NCBI RefSeq assembly: GCF_024600715.1
Contig: NZ_CP102332.1
Coordinates: 3,100,001 to 3,164,000, forward strand
DNA: 64,000 nt
Direction of reading: 5' to 3'
Source: Streptomyces changanensis
Lineage (GTDB): Bacteria; Actinomycetota; Actinomycetes; Streptomycetales; Streptomycetaceae
Shown here: positions 44,384 through 52,209 of the stretch, one piece after another
Position numbering within the stretch: the stretch's first letter is position 1
Layout of the letters: each line of letters starts with the position of its first letter
Made by a program: the position numbers and the translations under genes
Notes under the pieces: model-generated
What the model was told of the DNA's origin: nothing
Databases searched by the model: none
The model's input: only the letters and a program-made list of their open reading frames with translations

Positions 44384-45004
44384 TCAGGACTCCTTGACGG
44401 CGATGGTCTCCACCGTGTTGGCCACGTGCTCGAAGGCGTCGGCCGCCTCTTCCAGCACGTCCACGATCTGCTTCAGCTTCAGCACCTCGATGGCGTCGTA
44501 CTTGCCGCTGAAGAGATGGGCGAGCAGCTTGCGGTGGATCTGGTCGGCCTGGTTCTCCAGCCGGTTGACCTCGATCCAGTACTCGGTGAGCTTGGTCATC
44601 GTCCGCAGGTGCGGCATCGCCTCGGCGGTGAGCTCGGCGGCCCGGGCCAGTACCTCGATCTGCTGCTCGACGCCCTTCGGCAGCTCCTCCACGTTGTAGA
44701 GGACGACGAGGTCGACGGCCTCCTCCATGAAGTCCATGATGTCGTCGAGCGACGAGGCCAGGGCGTAGATGTCCTCGCGGTCGAACGGGGTGATGAAGGA
44801 GGAGTTCAGCTGGTGGAAGATCGCGTGCGTCGCGTCGTCACCGGCGTGCTCGGCCGCCCGCATCCGCTCCGCGATGTCGGCCCGCGCGGACGCCTCCGCT
44901 CCCAGCAGTTCCATCAGGAGCTTCGAGCCGGTGACGATGTTGTCCGCCGACGCGGAGAACATGTCGTAGAAGCTCGTCTCCCTGGGGGTCAGACGAAAGC
45001 GCAC
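44384..45004 (-). CDS. DUF47 PhoU-like Pit accessory protein
   Basis: A 206-residue helical-bundle protein related to PhoU. Two acidic metal-binding repeats characteristic of the family are visible (EHAGDDATHAIFHQL and ENQADQIHRKLLAHLF). DUF47 proteins are encoded with Pit transporters and are thought to modulate them. The GTG at 45004 has AAGGA upstream; a -10-like TAGCAT lies at 45041-45046. It precedes pit in a two-gene operon. Confidence 0.92.
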   Translation of the reverse strand: MRFRLTPRETSFYDMFSASADNIVTGSKLLMELLGAEASARADIAERMRAAEHAGDDATHAIFHQLNSSFITPFDREDIYALASSLDDIMDFMEEAVDLVVLYNVEELPKGVEQQIEVLARAAELTAEAMPHLRTMTKLTEYWIEVNRLENQADQIHRKLLAHLFSGKYDAIEVLKLKQIVDVLEEAADAFEHVANTVETIAVKES

Positions 45005-45152
45005 GTGGGGTCCTTCGGTGCATGGATGTCGGTCAGGCTGATGCTAGGCGCATCATCCGGCCACGGCGAACCGGCGTTCCTCAGTGTCGCCCATCGGGCG
45101 CGGAGAACTGAACCGGCCCCGCGCAATCGCGTTCGGATCGGTACCATATACC

Positions 45153-45175
45153 CGCGAGGGGTATACCCCCTCGCG
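45153..45175. promoter_or_regulatory. CsoR operator
   Basis: CGCGAGGGG (45153-45161), TATA, CCCCCTCGCG (45166-45175): a near-perfect dyad around GGGGTATACCCC, the classical CsoR-family target. It lies 20-42 bp before the csoR start codon and implies autorepression relieved by copper(I). Confidence 0.8.
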
Positions 45176-45194
45176 TGGACGACGGGAGGACCCC

Positions 45195-45548
45195 ATGACG
45201 ACCACCGAGCCGGCCGGCCCTCCGGTCACGGACCCCGAACGGGTCGGCAGTGACCACGCTCACGCGGTGCACGGGTACCACAAGCAGAAGGACGAGCACC
45301 TGAAGCGGCTGCGCCGCATCGAAGGCCAGATCAGGGGCCTGCAGCGGATGGTCGACGAGGACGTCTACTGCATCGACGTGCTCACCCAGGTCTCGGCGTC
45401 GACGAAGGCGCTGCAGTCCTTCGCGCTCCAGTTGCTGGAGGAGCACCTGCGTCACTGCGTGGCCGCCGCGGCGGTCAAGGGCGGTGACGAGATCGACGCG
45501 AAGGTCGAGGAGGCGACGAAGGCGATCGCCAGGATGATGCGCACCTGA
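45195..45548 (+). CDS. csoR: CsoR-type copper-sensing repressor
   Basis: A 117-residue all-helical repressor. The core RLRRIEGQIRGLQRMVDED is diagnostic. The copper(I) ligands Cys-His-Cys are present: Cys in VYCIDVLTQV, and His and Cys in LLEEHLRHCV. The ~30-residue N-terminal extension includes a His-containing stretch. The ATG follows GGGAGGA. No copA or copZ gene lies in the window, so its main targets are elsewhere. Confidence 0.93.
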   Translation: MTTTEPAGPPVTDPERVGSDHAHAVHGYHKQKDEHLKRLRRIEGQIRGLQRMVDEDVYCIDVLTQVSASTKALQSFALQLLEEHLRHCVAAAAVKGGDEIDAKVEEATKAIARMMRT

Positions 45549-45705
45549 GTCCACAGGCTGTCCGAAACCGATCGCTCGGGGAGCGGTGGCGCGCACGAGG
45601 GGCCGGCGTGCTCACGGGGAGCGGTGGCGTCGGGGCAGGGACCGCGGTCACGGGGAAGCTACCCGTGGTCACGAGGGGCGGACCGCGGTCACGAGGGGAC
45701 GGCGA
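45549..45705. repeat. Imperfect GGTCACG repeats between convergent genes
   Basis: The core ggtcacg(a/g)gg, or a close variant, recurs at least five times between about 45640 and 45715 in this short convergent spacer, with partner stretches such as accgcggt able to pair. No coding content is seen. The repeats may form termination structures. Confidence 0.45.
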
Positions 45706-45903
45706 TCACGGGGTGAGGCGCGGGCCGGCAGGGGTGCCGCCCGGAGGCCGGGTGCCCGTCGAGACCTTCAGAACCTCGTCGATCCGGTCGGCGCTGAGCC
45801 GCTCCGCCTCGGTGGCGGACGCCGCGATCATCAGTTCTCCGCAGAGCTCGATCTCGGCGAGCGCCACATGGTCCTGGACGGCCGTCATGCTGATCGGCGC
45901 CAC
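45706..45903 (-). CDS. 65-residue conserved-looking hypothetical protein
   Basis: A small cytoplasmic protein starting at GTG 45903, with GAGGTG eight bases upstream. The N-terminal ~50 residues (HVALAEIELCGELMIAASA, RLSADRIDEVLKV) look structured and helical. The remainder is a Pro/Gly-rich tail. There is no recognised family. A single Cys lies in the helical part. Coding use is strongly GC3-biased, supporting a real gene. Confidence 0.65.
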   Translation of the reverse strand: MAPISMTAVQDHVALAEIELCGELMIAASATEAERLSADRIDEVLKVSTGTRPPGGTPAGPRLTP

Positions 45904-46119
45904 GCGCGTTCACCTCTTCCAGCCGGTGTCGGCTTCCTAGCGTAGGGAGCGGAACACGCACCGCGCATGACACGTCCGGACCATTCTGGGAACCATCCGA
46001 ATGGTCCGTCGGGCCCCCGCCCGCAGTCCGGACGCCGCTTCCCACGTCGTCGCGCCGGTCCGGGCCAGGGCTGGGCGGGCCCGGACGGGGCGGGGCCGGG
46101 CGGGCCTGGCCGCGGGGGC

Positions 46120-47022
46120 TCAGCCCTCGATCCGGCCGGCGTAGATGTCGCGCCGGGGCGGGAGCTCCACGCCGACGGGCGTCCCGAAGTCGTACAGCTC
46201 GGTCGTCGACGCGACACCGACCTCCCGTCCCCCGTTGGTGACGCGGAACCGGTGACGGACCTTCCGCAGCCGCCCCTCGTCGTCCAGGTACGCGTCGAAC
46301 GCCACCGCGTCCGTGGCGAAGCCCTTCGCCGCGGCCGCCAGCGCCCCGCGCACCTGCGGTGACGCGGTCTTCGCGGCGGCGGCGATGTCGGTGGTGCCGC
46401 GGTAGTGGGCGACGCGCACCCCGCCGAGGCGCGCCGAACCGACGAACGCCACCCGCCGCGCGGCGCGGAGCAGTTCGGCGGCGGCCGCGGGGTCGGTGGC
46501 ACCGCCCGTGACGAGGTTGCCGTCGGCGAGGGTCGCGGTGTCGACCCGGACCCACTTGTCGGCGGGGACGCCCGCGCCGCGGTTCTTCATGTAGAGCGCG
46601 CCGGGCGTGAACACCTGCGTGATGCGCCGCTGGGGGCGGCCGCCGTCCTCGGGGAGCAGCACCTGGACGCGTCCCCGCCGGGCCCGGAAGTCGTAGCCGC
46701 CCTCGCCGTGGACGGTCAGCCGGGTGCCACCGGTCGTCATCTCCATGGACGTCCTGGCCTTCGACGTACCGGCCCGGGCCAGCGCGTCCGCCGCCGCGCG
46801 CAGCGCCTCCGCGCCCCGGCCCCGCCCGGCGCCGTCTCCGCCCCGGCCGCCGGCGTCGCCGACCGGCCCGCCGGCGGTGACGACCGCTCCGGCGGGGGGC
46901 CTGGCGTCGACCGCGCCCGTGCACCCGCCGAGTCCCGTGACCGCCACCGCCGCCGCCACCACGGCCGCGGTGACGGGCGCGGCGTCCGCGCCGCCCGCCC
47001 GCCTGAGCTTCCGCACCACCAT
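46120..47022 (-). CDS. Lipoprotein, possibly LppX/LolA-like
   Basis: A 300-residue predicted lipoprotein. The signal (about 1-32) ends in lipobox GLGGC, with a basic start VVRKLRR. After a Gly/Arg-rich linker, residues about 75-300 form alternating strands with helices, including MEMTTGGTRLTVHGEGGYD, RVQVLLPEDGG and a repeated valine/arginine strand pattern near VRHRFRVTNGG. This resembles the LppX/LprG/LolA half-barrel that carries lipids, but no exact motif proves it. ATG at 47022. Confidence 0.75.
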   Translation of the reverse strand: MVVRKLRRAGGADAAPVTAAVVAAAVAVTGLGGCTGAVDARPPAGAVVTAGGPVGDAGGRGGDGAGRGRGAEALRAAADALARAGTSKARTSMEMTTGGTRLTVHGEGGYDFRARRGRVQVLLPEDGGRPQRRITQVFTPGALYMKNRGAGVPADKWVRVDTATLADGNLVTGGATDPAAAAELLRAARRVAFVGSARLGGVRVAHYRGTTDIAAAAKTASPQVRGALAAAAKGFATDAVAFDAYLDDEGRLRKVRHRFRVTNGGREVGVASTTELYDFGTPVGVELPPRRDIYAGRIEG

Positions 47023-47164
47023 CGCCTGCCCACTCCAACGCCGTGCCGCCGACTGCCCGGGCCCCACCCCCTCCCCGGAGCACTGAGACGAGGGAAAACC
47101 CCACTCCCCTAACGACCGTTCACACGGCCCGTCACGCATCCCCGCTCCCCGGTACCGTTGCCGT

Positions 47165-47365
47165 GTGCTCCCGCATGACGCGCCGCCGCCGCCCCAGGGC
47201 CCCGGCGGCGAACCGCACCACACGACCACCACGACCGAACGGGGCGCCTTCGCCCTGGCCCGCTGTTCCTGCGGCTGGTCGGGCCCCGCCCGCCGCTCCC
47301 GTGAGCGGGCCCGTACGGACGCCGTGACGCACGTGTCGGAGGAGGGGTGCGGCGTGCGACAGTGA
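47165..47365 (+). CDS. 66-residue CxC-containing small protein
   Basis: Starts at GTG 47165, with TACCGT six bases upstream and no ribosome site, so probably leaderless. The first 28 residues are Pro/His/Thr-rich. The core ARCSCGWSGPARRSRERART is a pattern I recall from many small Streptomyces proteins. Together with Cys62 and nearby His it may bind a metal. It ends 4 bp before the oxidase gene and may be co-transcribed with it. Function unknown. Confidence 0.7.
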   Translation: MLPHDAPPPPQGPGGEPHHTTTTTERGAFALARCSCGWSGPARRSRERARTDAVTHVSEEGCGVRQ

Positions 47366-47369
47366 CGCC

Positions 47370-48974
47370 ATGGACCGGCGCGCGCTGCTGACCACGGGAC
47401 TGACCACGGCGCTGGCCGCGACGGCCGCGGCCTGCGACACCACCGGCCCGCCCCCGACCTCCCCCACCGCCTCCCCCACGGGCTCGGCCCCCACGCCCTC
47501 GCGGTCGCCGGGCGGCTCGCCCGGACCGTCCGCGAACGGCGGACGCCCCTCCTGGCCGGCGTTGGCCCGCGGCCTGGACGGGCTGCTCGTCCTGCCGGGC
47601 GACGAGGCGTACGCGACGGCCCGCCAGTCGTTCAACACCCGCTTCGACGCGCTGCGTCCGGCGGCCGTCGCGTACGTGGCGGGCGAGGACGACGTGCGGG
47701 AGTGCCTGGCGTTCGCCCGCCGCCACGGCGTGCGGGTCGCGGTGCGCGGCGGCGGCCACTCCTACGGGGGCTGGTCCAGCGGCGACGACCGCCTGGTGGT
47801 GGACGTCTCGCGGCTGGCGGCCGTGTCGGCGGCGGGCGGGGACGCCGCCGTGGTGGGGGCGGGCGCGCGCCTCGCCCCCGTCTACCGGGCGTTGGCCGGG
47901 CGGGGCCGCACGATCCCCGCCGGGTCCTGCCCGACGGTGGGGGTGGCGGGTCTGGCGCTGGGCGGCGGGCACGGAGTGGTGTCGCGCGCGTACGGCCTGA
48001 CGTGCGACAGCCTGTCGGCGGCCACCCTGGTGACGGCGGACGGCCGCACCGTCACGGCGTCCGCCGAGGACGACGCGGAGCTCCTGTGGGCGCTGCGGGG
48101 CGGCGGCCACGCGGGCTTCGGGGTGGTGACGGAGCTGCGCTTCCGTACGCACCCGGCGCGTCCGACGGTGGCCGCGTACCTGAACTGGCCCTGGCGGAGG
48201 GCGCGGCGGGTGTTGGCGGCGTGGCAGGCGTGGGGCCCGGACCAGCCGGACGAGGTGTGGTCGACGCTGCACCTGTCGGCGGGCGCGGGCGGCGGGGTGC
48301 CGGGGGTGTCGGTGACGGCGCTGAGCCTGGGGGGCCGGGGGGACCTGGAGGACGCCGTGGACCGGCTCGCCGACCGGGTGGGGGCGCCGGACCCGTCGGT
48401 GTCCCTGCGCGAGCGGGGGTACCTGGAGGCGATGCTGGTCTTCGGCGGGTGCGCGGGGCTGTCGGACGAGCAGTGCCGGCTGCCCGGTCCGCTGCCGGGC
48501 CGCGACCCGCGCGGGGCGCTGGGGCGCGAGACGTACGCGGCCGCCTCGGACTTCTTCGACGGCCCCCTGCCGGAGGCCGCCGGGGCCGCGCTCGCGGCGG
48601 CCGCGGAGGCGTTCACCGGAATCACGGTGGAGCAGGGCGGGGGCGGCGGCACGCTGGCGCTGACGGCGCTGGGGGGCGCGGTGAACCGCGTGGCCCCGTC
48701 GGCGACGGCGTTCGTGCACCGCCGCTCGCGGGTGCTCGCCCAGTACGTGGCGTCGTGGCGGCCCGGGACGCCGGGGACGGCGCAGCGGCGCTGGCTGCGG
48801 GGCACCCACGCGGCGATGCGGCCGTACGCGTCGGGGGCGGCGTACCAGAACTACCCGGACCCGGCCCTGGGGGGCTGGCGCCGGGCCTACTACGGCGACG
48901 CGGCGCCCCGCCTGACCGCACTGCGGCGACGGTACGACCCGACGGGACTGTTCGACCACGCGCAGACGCTGTAG
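47370..48974 (+). CDS. Exported berberine-bridge-type FAD-dependent oxidase
   Basis: A 534-residue oxidase. The N-terminus MDRRALLTTGLTTALAATAA is a Tat-like or lipoprotein-like signal, with Cys at about 22. The FAD_binding_4 domain spans about 95-265 and the BBE domain the last ~45 residues (YQNYPDP). His130 in VRGGGHSYGG and Cys187 in GSCPTVGVAG are the residues that give bicovalent FAD in this family. Members oxidise sugars or alkaloid-like substrates with oxygen, yielding hydrogen peroxide. The substrate is unknown. Confidence 0.9.
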   Translation: MDRRALLTTGLTTALAATAAACDTTGPPPTSPTASPTGSAPTPSRSPGGSPGPSANGGRPSWPALARGLDGLLVLPGDEAYATARQSFNTRFDALRPAAVAYVAGEDDVRECLAFARRHGVRVAVRGGGHSYGGWSSGDDRLVVDVSRLAAVSAAGGDAAVVGAGARLAPVYRALAGRGRTIPAGSCPTVGVAGLALGGGHGVVSRAYGLTCDSLSAATLVTADGRTVTASAEDDAELLWALRGGGHAGFGVVTELRFRTHPARPTVAAYLNWPWRRARRVLAAWQAWGPDQPDEVWSTLHLSAGAGGGVPGVSVTALSLGGRGDLEDAVDRLADRVGAPDPSVSLRERGYLEAMLVFGGCAGLSDEQCRLPGPLPGRDPRGALGRETYAAASDFFDGPLPEAAGAALAAAAEAFTGITVEQGGGGGTLALTALGGAVNRVAPSATAFVHRRSRVLAQYVASWRPGTPGTAQRRWLRGTHAAMRPYASGAAYQNYPDPALGGWRRAYYGDAAPRLTALRRRYDPTGLFDHAQTL

Positions 48975-49120
48975 GGGGCGTGCGGCTCGGGGGGCAGGAC
49001 GGGCCCGGACCGGACCGGGACCCGTGCGCCGGTTCGGAGCGGTCCTGGCACCGGGGGCAGCCGGGGTCAGGCTCGGGCAGCCCGTGCCAGGCAGGGGCTG
49101 CCCGGTCAGGCCCGGGCAAC

Positions 49121-49213
49121 CCGTGTCCGGCCGGGGCAGCCCGTGCCCGGCCGGGGCAGCCCGTGCCCGGCCGGGGCAGCCCGTGCCCGGCCGGGGCAGC
49201 CCGTGCCCGGCCG
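49121..49213. repeat. 20-bp tandem repeat array (4.6 copies)
   Basis: Unit ccgtgcccggccggggcagc: copies at 49121-49140 (one mismatch), 49141-49160, 49161-49180 and 49181-49200, and a partial copy at 49201-49213. Each unit contains the self-complementary GCCCGGCCGGGGC, so the array can fold as stacked hairpins. It fills the convergent junction before the phosphatase stop. It has no spacers and is not CRISPR. Confidence 0.9.
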
Positions 49214-49930
49214 TCAGGCCGCGAGGTCGCTCTGCCCGGCGCCGGTGGCCTCGGCGCGGGGATCGGGCAGGTCGACGGTCTGGTGGCGGGCGCCGCGCGG
49301 CGCCCGCCGGGAGCGGACGAGCCGGCCGGCGCGCGGGGAGCGGGCGAGGGCCGAGGTGAGCGGCGTCAGCAGCGCGAGGGCGACGGGCGCGAGGAGCAGC
49401 GCCACGGCCGTGCCGAGGGCGAGGCCGCCGATGACGTCGGTGGGGTAGTGCACGCCCATGTAGACGCGGCAGAAGCCCTCGGCGAGGGCGAGTCCGATGC
49501 CGGCGAGGCCGAAGCGCTTGTGGGCGACGAAGAGGCCGACGCCGATGGCCATGGCCATGGTCGAGTGGTCGCTGACGAAGGAGTAGTCCGTCTTGCCCGC
49601 GACGAGGACCTCCAGGCCCTCGTGGTCGAGGAACGGCCGGGGCCGTTCGACGAACCCGCGGATCGGCACGTTGACCAGGAGGGCGATGCCCGCGGCGAGC
49701 GGCGCCCAGATCAGCCCGGCGACGGCGGCCGCGGAGTCCTCCGGCGTGCCACGCCGGCGGACGCTCCACCAGCACCACAGCGCCACGAGGACGAGGGCCA
49801 GCATGATGCCGTACTCGCCGACGAACTCCATGACGCGGTCGAACCAGGTCGGGGCTGCCTTCGCCAGTCCGTTGATGTCGTAGAGCAGGCTGACATCGGG
49901 GTTCGAGCCATCCGATGCGAGTCCGGCCAT
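49214..49930 (-). CDS. PAP2-family undecaprenyl-diphosphatase (BcrC-like)
   Basis: A 238-residue membrane phosphatase with about five or six transmembrane helices. The PAP2 motifs are C1 IRGFVERPRPF, C2 FVSDHSTMA and C3 CRVYMGVHYPTD, with SDHS in place of PSGH and Cys at the usual Ser of C3, as in BcrC-type enzymes. It should recycle undecaprenyl pyrophosphate for peptidoglycan synthesis and may raise bacitracin tolerance. The C-terminal ~45 residues are a basic tail. Confidence 0.9.
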   Translation of the reverse strand: MAGLASDGSNPDVSLLYDINGLAKAAPTWFDRVMEFVGEYGIMLALVLVALWCWWSVRRRGTPEDSAAAVAGLIWAPLAAGIALLVNVPIRGFVERPRPFLDHEGLEVLVAGKTDYSFVSDHSTMAMAIGVGLFVAHKRFGLAGIGLALAEGFCRVYMGVHYPTDVIGGLALGTAVALLLAPVALALLTPLTSALARSPRAGRLVRSRRAPRGARHQTVDLPDPRAEATGAGQSDLAA

Positions 49931-50076
49931 GCGCTGCGGCCCCTTGCCTTGTCCTGCGTTGCGGGTGCGGTCAGTCCAGGGAACGACCTGCGTGAGGGGT
50001 ACGTTCCACTCTCCACGGAACGATCACGACGACGTTACCGAAGAGTGATGGGGGCGCCTCCGCCGCCCCGGTCCGA

Positions 50077-51093
50077 TCAGGCGTCAGAAGCCCTCTGTGG
50101 CAACGCCTGCGCGCCGTCCCGGGTCACGCGCGTGGCACCGAAGTAGTCCGGTGTGTCGATCTTGTCGAAGCGGATCACGGCGCCGGTGAACGGGGCGTTG
50201 ATCATGTACCCGCCGCCGACGTAGATCCCGACGTGCCGGATGGCCCGGGAGTCCCGCAGGTCGTCCGAGAAGAACACCAGGTCGCCGGGGAGCAGTTCCT
50301 CCCGCGAGGGGTGCGGCCCGGCGTTGTACTGGTCGTTGGCGACGCGCGGCAGCTCGATGTCGACCGTCCGGTACGCCGCCTGCGTGAGTCCGGAGCAGTC
50401 GAACCGGCCGCCGTGCTCGGGGGTGCCGTTGCCACCCCACAGGTAGGGCTTGCCGAGCTGCTTCTGCGCGAAGTAGATGGCCCCGGCGGCCTGCCGGGAC
50501 GGCTCGACCGGGCCTACGGGCCGGGCGAAGCTCTTCTCCAGGGACCGGATGATCTTGACGTAGTTCTGCGTCTCGCTGATCGCGGGCACTCCGCCGGACT
50601 TTATGACGCGGTAGGCGCCCGCGTTGTAGGCGGCGAGCATGTTGTTCGTGGGGTCCCCGGGCACGTTCTTCACGTACGAGGCGAGTTCGCAGTCGTACGA
50701 GGCGGCGGAGGGGATGGCGTCGGCCGGGTCCCAGATGTCCCGGTCGCCGTCCTTGTCGCCGTCGATGCCGTGACTGGCCCACGTGCCGGGGATGAACTGG
50801 GCGATGCCGCGCGCGTCGGCGTGGCTGACGGCCTTGGGGTTCCACCCGCTCTCCTGGTAGAGCTGCGCGGCGAGGAGGGCGGGGTTGATGGCGGGGCAGA
50901 GGTTCCCCCACCGCTGCACCAACGACTGGTAGGCGGCCGGCACCGCGCCCTTGGCCAGTCCCACGACACCGCGCAGTCCACCGCCCCCGCCGACCAGTCC
51001 GGCGGCGGCCACGTACGTCCCGACGACGAGCAGCGCGACGAAGCTCGTGCACGCGCCGACGACGATCCCGCCGACCAGCCACCCCTTACGCAC
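50077..51093 (-). CDS. Bifunctional lytic transglycosylase-NlpC/P60 protein
   Basis: A 338-residue cell-wall enzyme with an N-terminal membrane anchor (about 5-33). A transglycosylase domain (about 50-190) carries catalytic Glu in LYQESGWNP and motifs GIAQFIPGTW and AAYNAGAY. An NlpC/P60 domain (about 205-330) carries Cys in FDCSGLTQ and His in RHVGIYV. Two-enzyme proteins of this kind occur in Gram-positive conjugation systems, where they open the wall. It is divergent from the secretion-like cluster. The GTG at 51093 is preferred (GGAGG ten bases upstream); the TTG at 51099 is possible. Confidence 0.92.
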   Translation of the reverse strand: MRKGWLVGGIVVGACTSFVALLVVGTYVAAAGLVGGGGGLRGVVGLAKGAVPAAYQSLVQRWGNLCPAINPALLAAQLYQESGWNPKAVSHADARGIAQFIPGTWASHGIDGDKDGDRDIWDPADAIPSAASYDCELASYVKNVPGDPTNNMLAAYNAGAYRVIKSGGVPAISETQNYVKIIRSLEKSFARPVGPVEPSRQAAGAIYFAQKQLGKPYLWGGNGTPEHGGRFDCSGLTQAAYRTVDIELPRVANDQYNAGPHPSREELLPGDLVFFSDDLRDSRAIRHVGIYVGGGYMINAPFTGAVIRFDKIDTPDYFGATRVTRDGAQALPQRASDA

Positions 51094-51234
51094 CGTCAAC
51101 CACCCTCCGCATAAGGCCCGTCGCGTCAGTCTAGGCGGCGCGCTCCCGCTTCAGGAGGTGGCCCGCCCGGCCTGTGGACAACACCACCGGACGCCCCGGC
51201 GCACACCGGTCGCGCGCCCGGCCCGCCGACGCCC

Positions 51235-51261
51235 CGTACCCGCCGTGGCACGGCGGGTACG
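51235..51261. other. Perfect 27-bp dyad in the divergent region
   Basis: Arms 51235-51247 and 51249-51261 are exact complements around a single G. With a one-base centre it is unlikely to fold as a tight RNA hairpin at full length and may bind a dimeric protein. It could also act as a terminator for read-through. Confidence 0.6.
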
Positions 51262-51640
51262 GACGCGTACGGAACGTGTGCGAATGAACATCAGGCCAAC
51301 GCGGAGTGCGCACGGAAGCCCCGGACGGACCCCGCCACGATGCCGCCACGGCCGGCGGGGCGGCGGCCCGACCCCCACCGGCCGGCCGGTGGCGCGCCCG
51401 CCTCCGCCACCCCGATCCCGCCTGCCGCACGGCCACGACCTGCAGCTGGCGCGACCCACCGTGACCGGCCGCTACCTGCCGTGACCTGCAAAGACCCGCG
51501 GAACCCCGGCAGCGCCGAACGTCACAGCGGCACCCATGGCGAGAAGACGACAGGAGGCGCCCGGCGGGTCCGGTCGGACACCGCGCCCCTCCGCCCGACC
51601 CCCTCACCGCACCCACGGGACCTCCACCCAACCCCCGCCA

Positions 51641-51656
51641 AGTGGTCTGGACCACT
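51641..51656. promoter_or_regulatory. DasR-type (dre-like) palindrome
   Basis: AGTGGTC-TG-GACCACT is perfectly palindromic and matches the dre consensus for the GlcNAc-6-phosphate-responsive regulator DasR (core TGGTCTAGACCA) at all but one position. It lies just upstream of the -10-like TACGCT and 86 bp before the small membrane protein gene, a position suited to repression. Confidence 0.6.
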
Positions 51657-51742
51657 GCGCTACGCTGTGCCATGCAGCCGCAAACGGCCGTGACACTCCC
51701 CGCCTACGACCAAGGGCGGGGTCAGCACCACAGGAGAACACC

Positions 51743-51877
51743 ATGGGGAACAAGGTGAGCCGACTCGGAGACTCCGGGGGAACGGCCGCCGCGATCGCTG
51801 TCATCGCACTGACCGCCGTCGCCATCGTGGTACTGGGTTACTTCCTCTTCACCCAGACGGGGCAGTCCAACCTCTGA
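51743..51877 (+). CDS. 44-residue single-pass membrane protein
   Basis: MGNKVSRLGDSGGTAAAIAV begins the protein; residues about 14-37 form one hydrophobic helix and the tail is FTQTGQSNL. AGGAGAACACC precedes the ATG. A strong hairpin follows 30 bp after the stop, so it is probably its own transcript. It lies between the transglycosylase and the secretion-like operon and may be a structural or accessory subunit. Function unknown. Confidence 0.8.
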   Translation: MGNKVSRLGDSGGTAAAIAVIALTAVAIVVLGYFLFTQTGQSNL

Positions 51878-52209
51878 CGCGCGATCATCCCGCGCTCACG
51901 CGCGCACGCCGCCGCCGGACCCGGTCCGGCGGCGGCGTTGTCATATGCGGACGAAAGCCCCGAAAGGGGAACAACGACGGTCATTGCCCGGAGTCACACC
52001 CCGTGATACACAGAGTGACCATACGTGTTTCCGTACGGGCCCGACCCCCTACCCGCCCAGGTCAGAGGCGTCGGCTCGGTCAAACGTGCGGTGATCGGGT
52101 AAAGAGACCCGCCAAGACGTCGTACGTCGGCGGTTCGATCAGCGAAGATAGTTGACGGCCCATGCCACCGGGCGGGCCGTCGAACTACCGAACAGGGGCG
52201 GTGACTTAC
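51878..52209. other. Intergenic region and promoter area of the secretion-like operon
   Basis: Apart from the terminator at 51907-51937, no gene is seen. The region 51950-52150 is AT-richer than its surroundings and holds small dyads (GTCAC-ACCCC-GTGAT near 52000; GACGT-CGT-ACGTC near 52115) that could be regulatory. No confident -35/-10 pair is assigned. Confidence 0.55.
51907..51937. terminator. 15-bp perfect stem terminator
   Basis: Arm 51907-51921 is the exact complement of 51923-51937 (GC-rich, built on GCC repeats), followed by TTGTCAT. It ends the 44-residue membrane-protein transcript and insulates the operon downstream. Confidence 0.75.

Larger units (their letters stand above)
51094..51742. 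other. Long divergent intergenic region with two perfect palindromes
   Basis: No supported gene in ~650 bp. CGTACCCGCCGTG-G-CACGGCGGGTACG (51235-51261) is a perfect 13-bp dyad. AGTGGTCTGGACCACT (51641-51656) is a perfect DasR-type palindrome next to a -10-like TACGCT (51661-51666). The rest is GC-rich DNA without coding bias. Confidence 0.65.

Noticed and set aside
49121..49213. CRISPR array
   Set aside because: The 20-bp units are directly contiguous with no spacers, and no cas gene is present.
51940..52200. WhiG-type or BldD-type site in the secretion-like operon promoter
   Set aside because: CAAA and GGGTAA occur, but spacing and -10 do not fit the WhiG consensus, and the TCAC/GTGA elements are in the wrong orientation for BldD.
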